Source: DATAFF01 sp036257595
GTDB taxonomy: Bacteria; Pseudomonadota; Alphaproteobacteria; Rhizobiales; Aestuariivirgaceae
Direction of reading: 5' to 3'
NCBI GenBank assembly: GCA_036257595.1
Contig: DATAFF010000027.1
Coordinates: 1-5,822 of the forward strand
Length of the DNA: 5,822 nucleotides
The notes beneath the pieces were generated by a model, which did no database searches, was not told the origin of the DNA, and saw nothing but the letters and a program-made list of their open reading frames with translations. A program made the position numbers and the translations under genes. Below, piece after piece: positions 5,401 to 5,822 of the stretch (the stretch's first letter is position 1; every line of letters starts with the position of its first letter).

Positions 5401-5822
5401 AGCCTGGCGAGGTGGCTGCGCGCCGCCGCGCCCTGTCCCTCGACCAGCGCCTGGTTCACCGGCCCCGCCGGGCCGCCGGTCAGGCAGATCAGCCCGGCCG
5501 AATGGGCCTCGAGCAGGGCGACCGGCACATGCGGTTCGGCGGTGTCGGCACTGTCGAGCCAGGCCCGGCTGGTCAGCCGCATGAGATTGGCATAGCCCTG
5601 CGCATCCTTGGCGAGGAGCGCCAGCACCGGCAGCCGCCGCGGCGTCGTCGGGCGTTGCGCCGGGCCCTCCGCTTGATCCCCAAGCTCGACCCGCATCGTC
5701 GCGCCGATGATCGGCTGGATCCCCTTGCCTGCCAGGACCTCGGAAAATTCCAGCGCGCCGAAGAGATTGTCGCTGTCGGTCAGCGCCAGCGCCGGCATGG
5801 CGTTGTCGAGCGCGAGCTGGGC
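2481..5822 (-). CDS. dnaE: DNA polymerase III alpha subunit (replicative polymerase), N-terminus beyond window
   Basis: This is the catalytic subunit of the chromosomal replicase. The frame is open from the right edge: eight residues (AQLALDNA) precede the first in-window Met at 5796-5798, which aligns with an internal Met of DnaE near residue 36 in E. coli, so roughly 25-30 residues and the true start are missing. Numbering from that Met (1105 residues to the stop): PHP domain at about 1-230, palm signature GPGRGSGAGSL (327-337), catalytic PDFDIDF with Asp371 and Asp373, and third catalytic Asp525 in VKFDFLGLKT. These match E. coli D401, D403 and D555 at a constant offset of 30. Then come GYGFNKSHAACYG (711-723), a helix-hairpin-helix region around 800-860, clamp-binding QVDLF (876-880), an OB fold at about 950-1020 and a C-terminal domain. 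PHP metal ligands look degenerate (TDS and NEPYF), implying a separate DnaQ proofreader. This is the DnaE1 replicase type, not the error-prone ImuC/DnaE2. Confidence 0.96.
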   Translation of the reverse strand, partial: AQLALDNAMPALALTDSDNLFGALEFSEVLAGKGIQPIIGATMRVELGDQAEGPAQRPTTPRRLPVLALLAKDAQGYANLMRLTSRAWLDSADTAEPHVPVALLEAHSAGLICLTGGPAGPVNQALVEGQGAAARSHLARLAGIFEGRLYVELQRHGLDSEAQAEAGLIDLAYALDLPLVATNEPYFATRDDFTAHDALICIAEGEVIATENRRRLTPEHYFKPGPEMEALFADLPEAIANTAEIARRCAFRPLPRAPILPIYSSDEAEELRREAREGLEARLAAHGPAPGHPVEAYRERLEFELNVIIEMKFPGYFLIVADFIKYAKARNIPVGPGRGSGAGSLVAYALTITDLDPLRFNLLFERFLNPERVSMPDFDIDFCQDRRDEVIAYVQAKYGAAQVAQIITFGKLQARAVCRDVGRILQMPYGQVDRLCKLIPMNPANPVTLKQAIESEPRLREERDRDETVRTMLEIGLKLEGLYRHASTHAAGVVIGDRPLEELVPLYRDPRSSMPATQFNLKWVEPAGLVKFDFLGLKTLTVIDKAQALIRARMPGFDIATIPYDDPGVYRMLGAGDTVGVFQLESSGMRDVLRKMHPDCIEDIIAIVALYRPGPMDNIPKFIACKKGEEQPDYLHPWLEPLLKETYGIIVYQEQVMQIAQVLSGYSLGEADLLRRAMGKKIKAEMDAQKERFVAGAEAKGVDPAQADYIFELVAKFAGYGFNKSHAACYGIVAYQTAYLKANHPVEFLAASMTLDLGNTDKLQVFRREAQRLKVAIRPPEANSSGVEFMVQNGEILYSLAALKNVGRAAVEHLETVRRDGSFTSLGDFARRVDPRVLTKRALESMAKAGAFDRLHRNRAEVLAGVEAMLATANRTASENEAGQVDLFMASGGPVEALPLPAMPAWTPMERLGHEFDAVGFYLSGHPLDDYMPLLARLGAESYAQFREKALKGAEAARLIGTVTYRQERRSSRSGNRFAFIGFSDPTGQFEAVCFADTLASCRDLLEIGKALMLRVEADVDGEDVKLRLQGVEPLEQITAGLSAGLTIYLAGPAALDSVAARLTNRGRSPVHLVLPLDNGREARIGLGNRFTVTPALKGAIKAIPGVEAVEDL

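Overview
The window reads as a chromosomal housekeeping segment from a high-GC alphaproteobacterium, probably of the Rhizobiales/Hyphomicrobiales type. The evidence is the dnaE - rpsB - tsf gene order on one strand, the alphaproteobacterial style of the three proteins, and a promoter close to the Sinorhizobium-type housekeeping consensus. The exact genus cannot be read from this sequence.

Layout from left to right. Positions 1-114 form a short leader region with TGAACGCCG-type repeats, a GC hairpin and a possible 17-codon upstream ORF whose stop overlaps the next start. Positions 115-399 (+) encode a small exported Gly/Tyr-rich protein of unknown function. Positions 453-492 hold a good intrinsic terminator for that gene, directly against the 3' end of tsf. 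Positions 493-1416 (-) encode EF-Ts and 1438-2229 (-) encode ribosomal protein S2; they are 21 nt apart and clearly one operon. Positions 2230-2399 hold the rpsB ribosome binding site, a roughly 135-nt potentially folded leader and a strong promoter candidate. Positions 2406-2476 are an imperfect inverted repeat made of heptamers, squeezed between that promoter and the dnaE stop codon. Positions 2481-5822 (-) are the replicative DNA polymerase III alpha subunit, lacking only its extreme N-terminus, which lies beyond the right edge.

The three minus-strand genes serve core replication and translation: S2 completes the 30S subunit, EF-Ts recycles EF-Tu, and DnaE copies the chromosome. dnaE is separated from rpsB-tsf by the heptamer hairpin and a fresh promoter, so rpsB-tsf is probably its own transcription unit. 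The plus-strand gene converges on tsf. It sits where many alphaproteobacteria carry pyrH, so local synteny is broken or interrupted here.

I see no CRISPR, transposase, tRNA, rRNA or defence genes, and no convincing new multi-gene system. The points worth a second look are the heptamer hairpin at the dnaE end, the rpsB leader, the upstream region of the small exported protein, and that protein itself.
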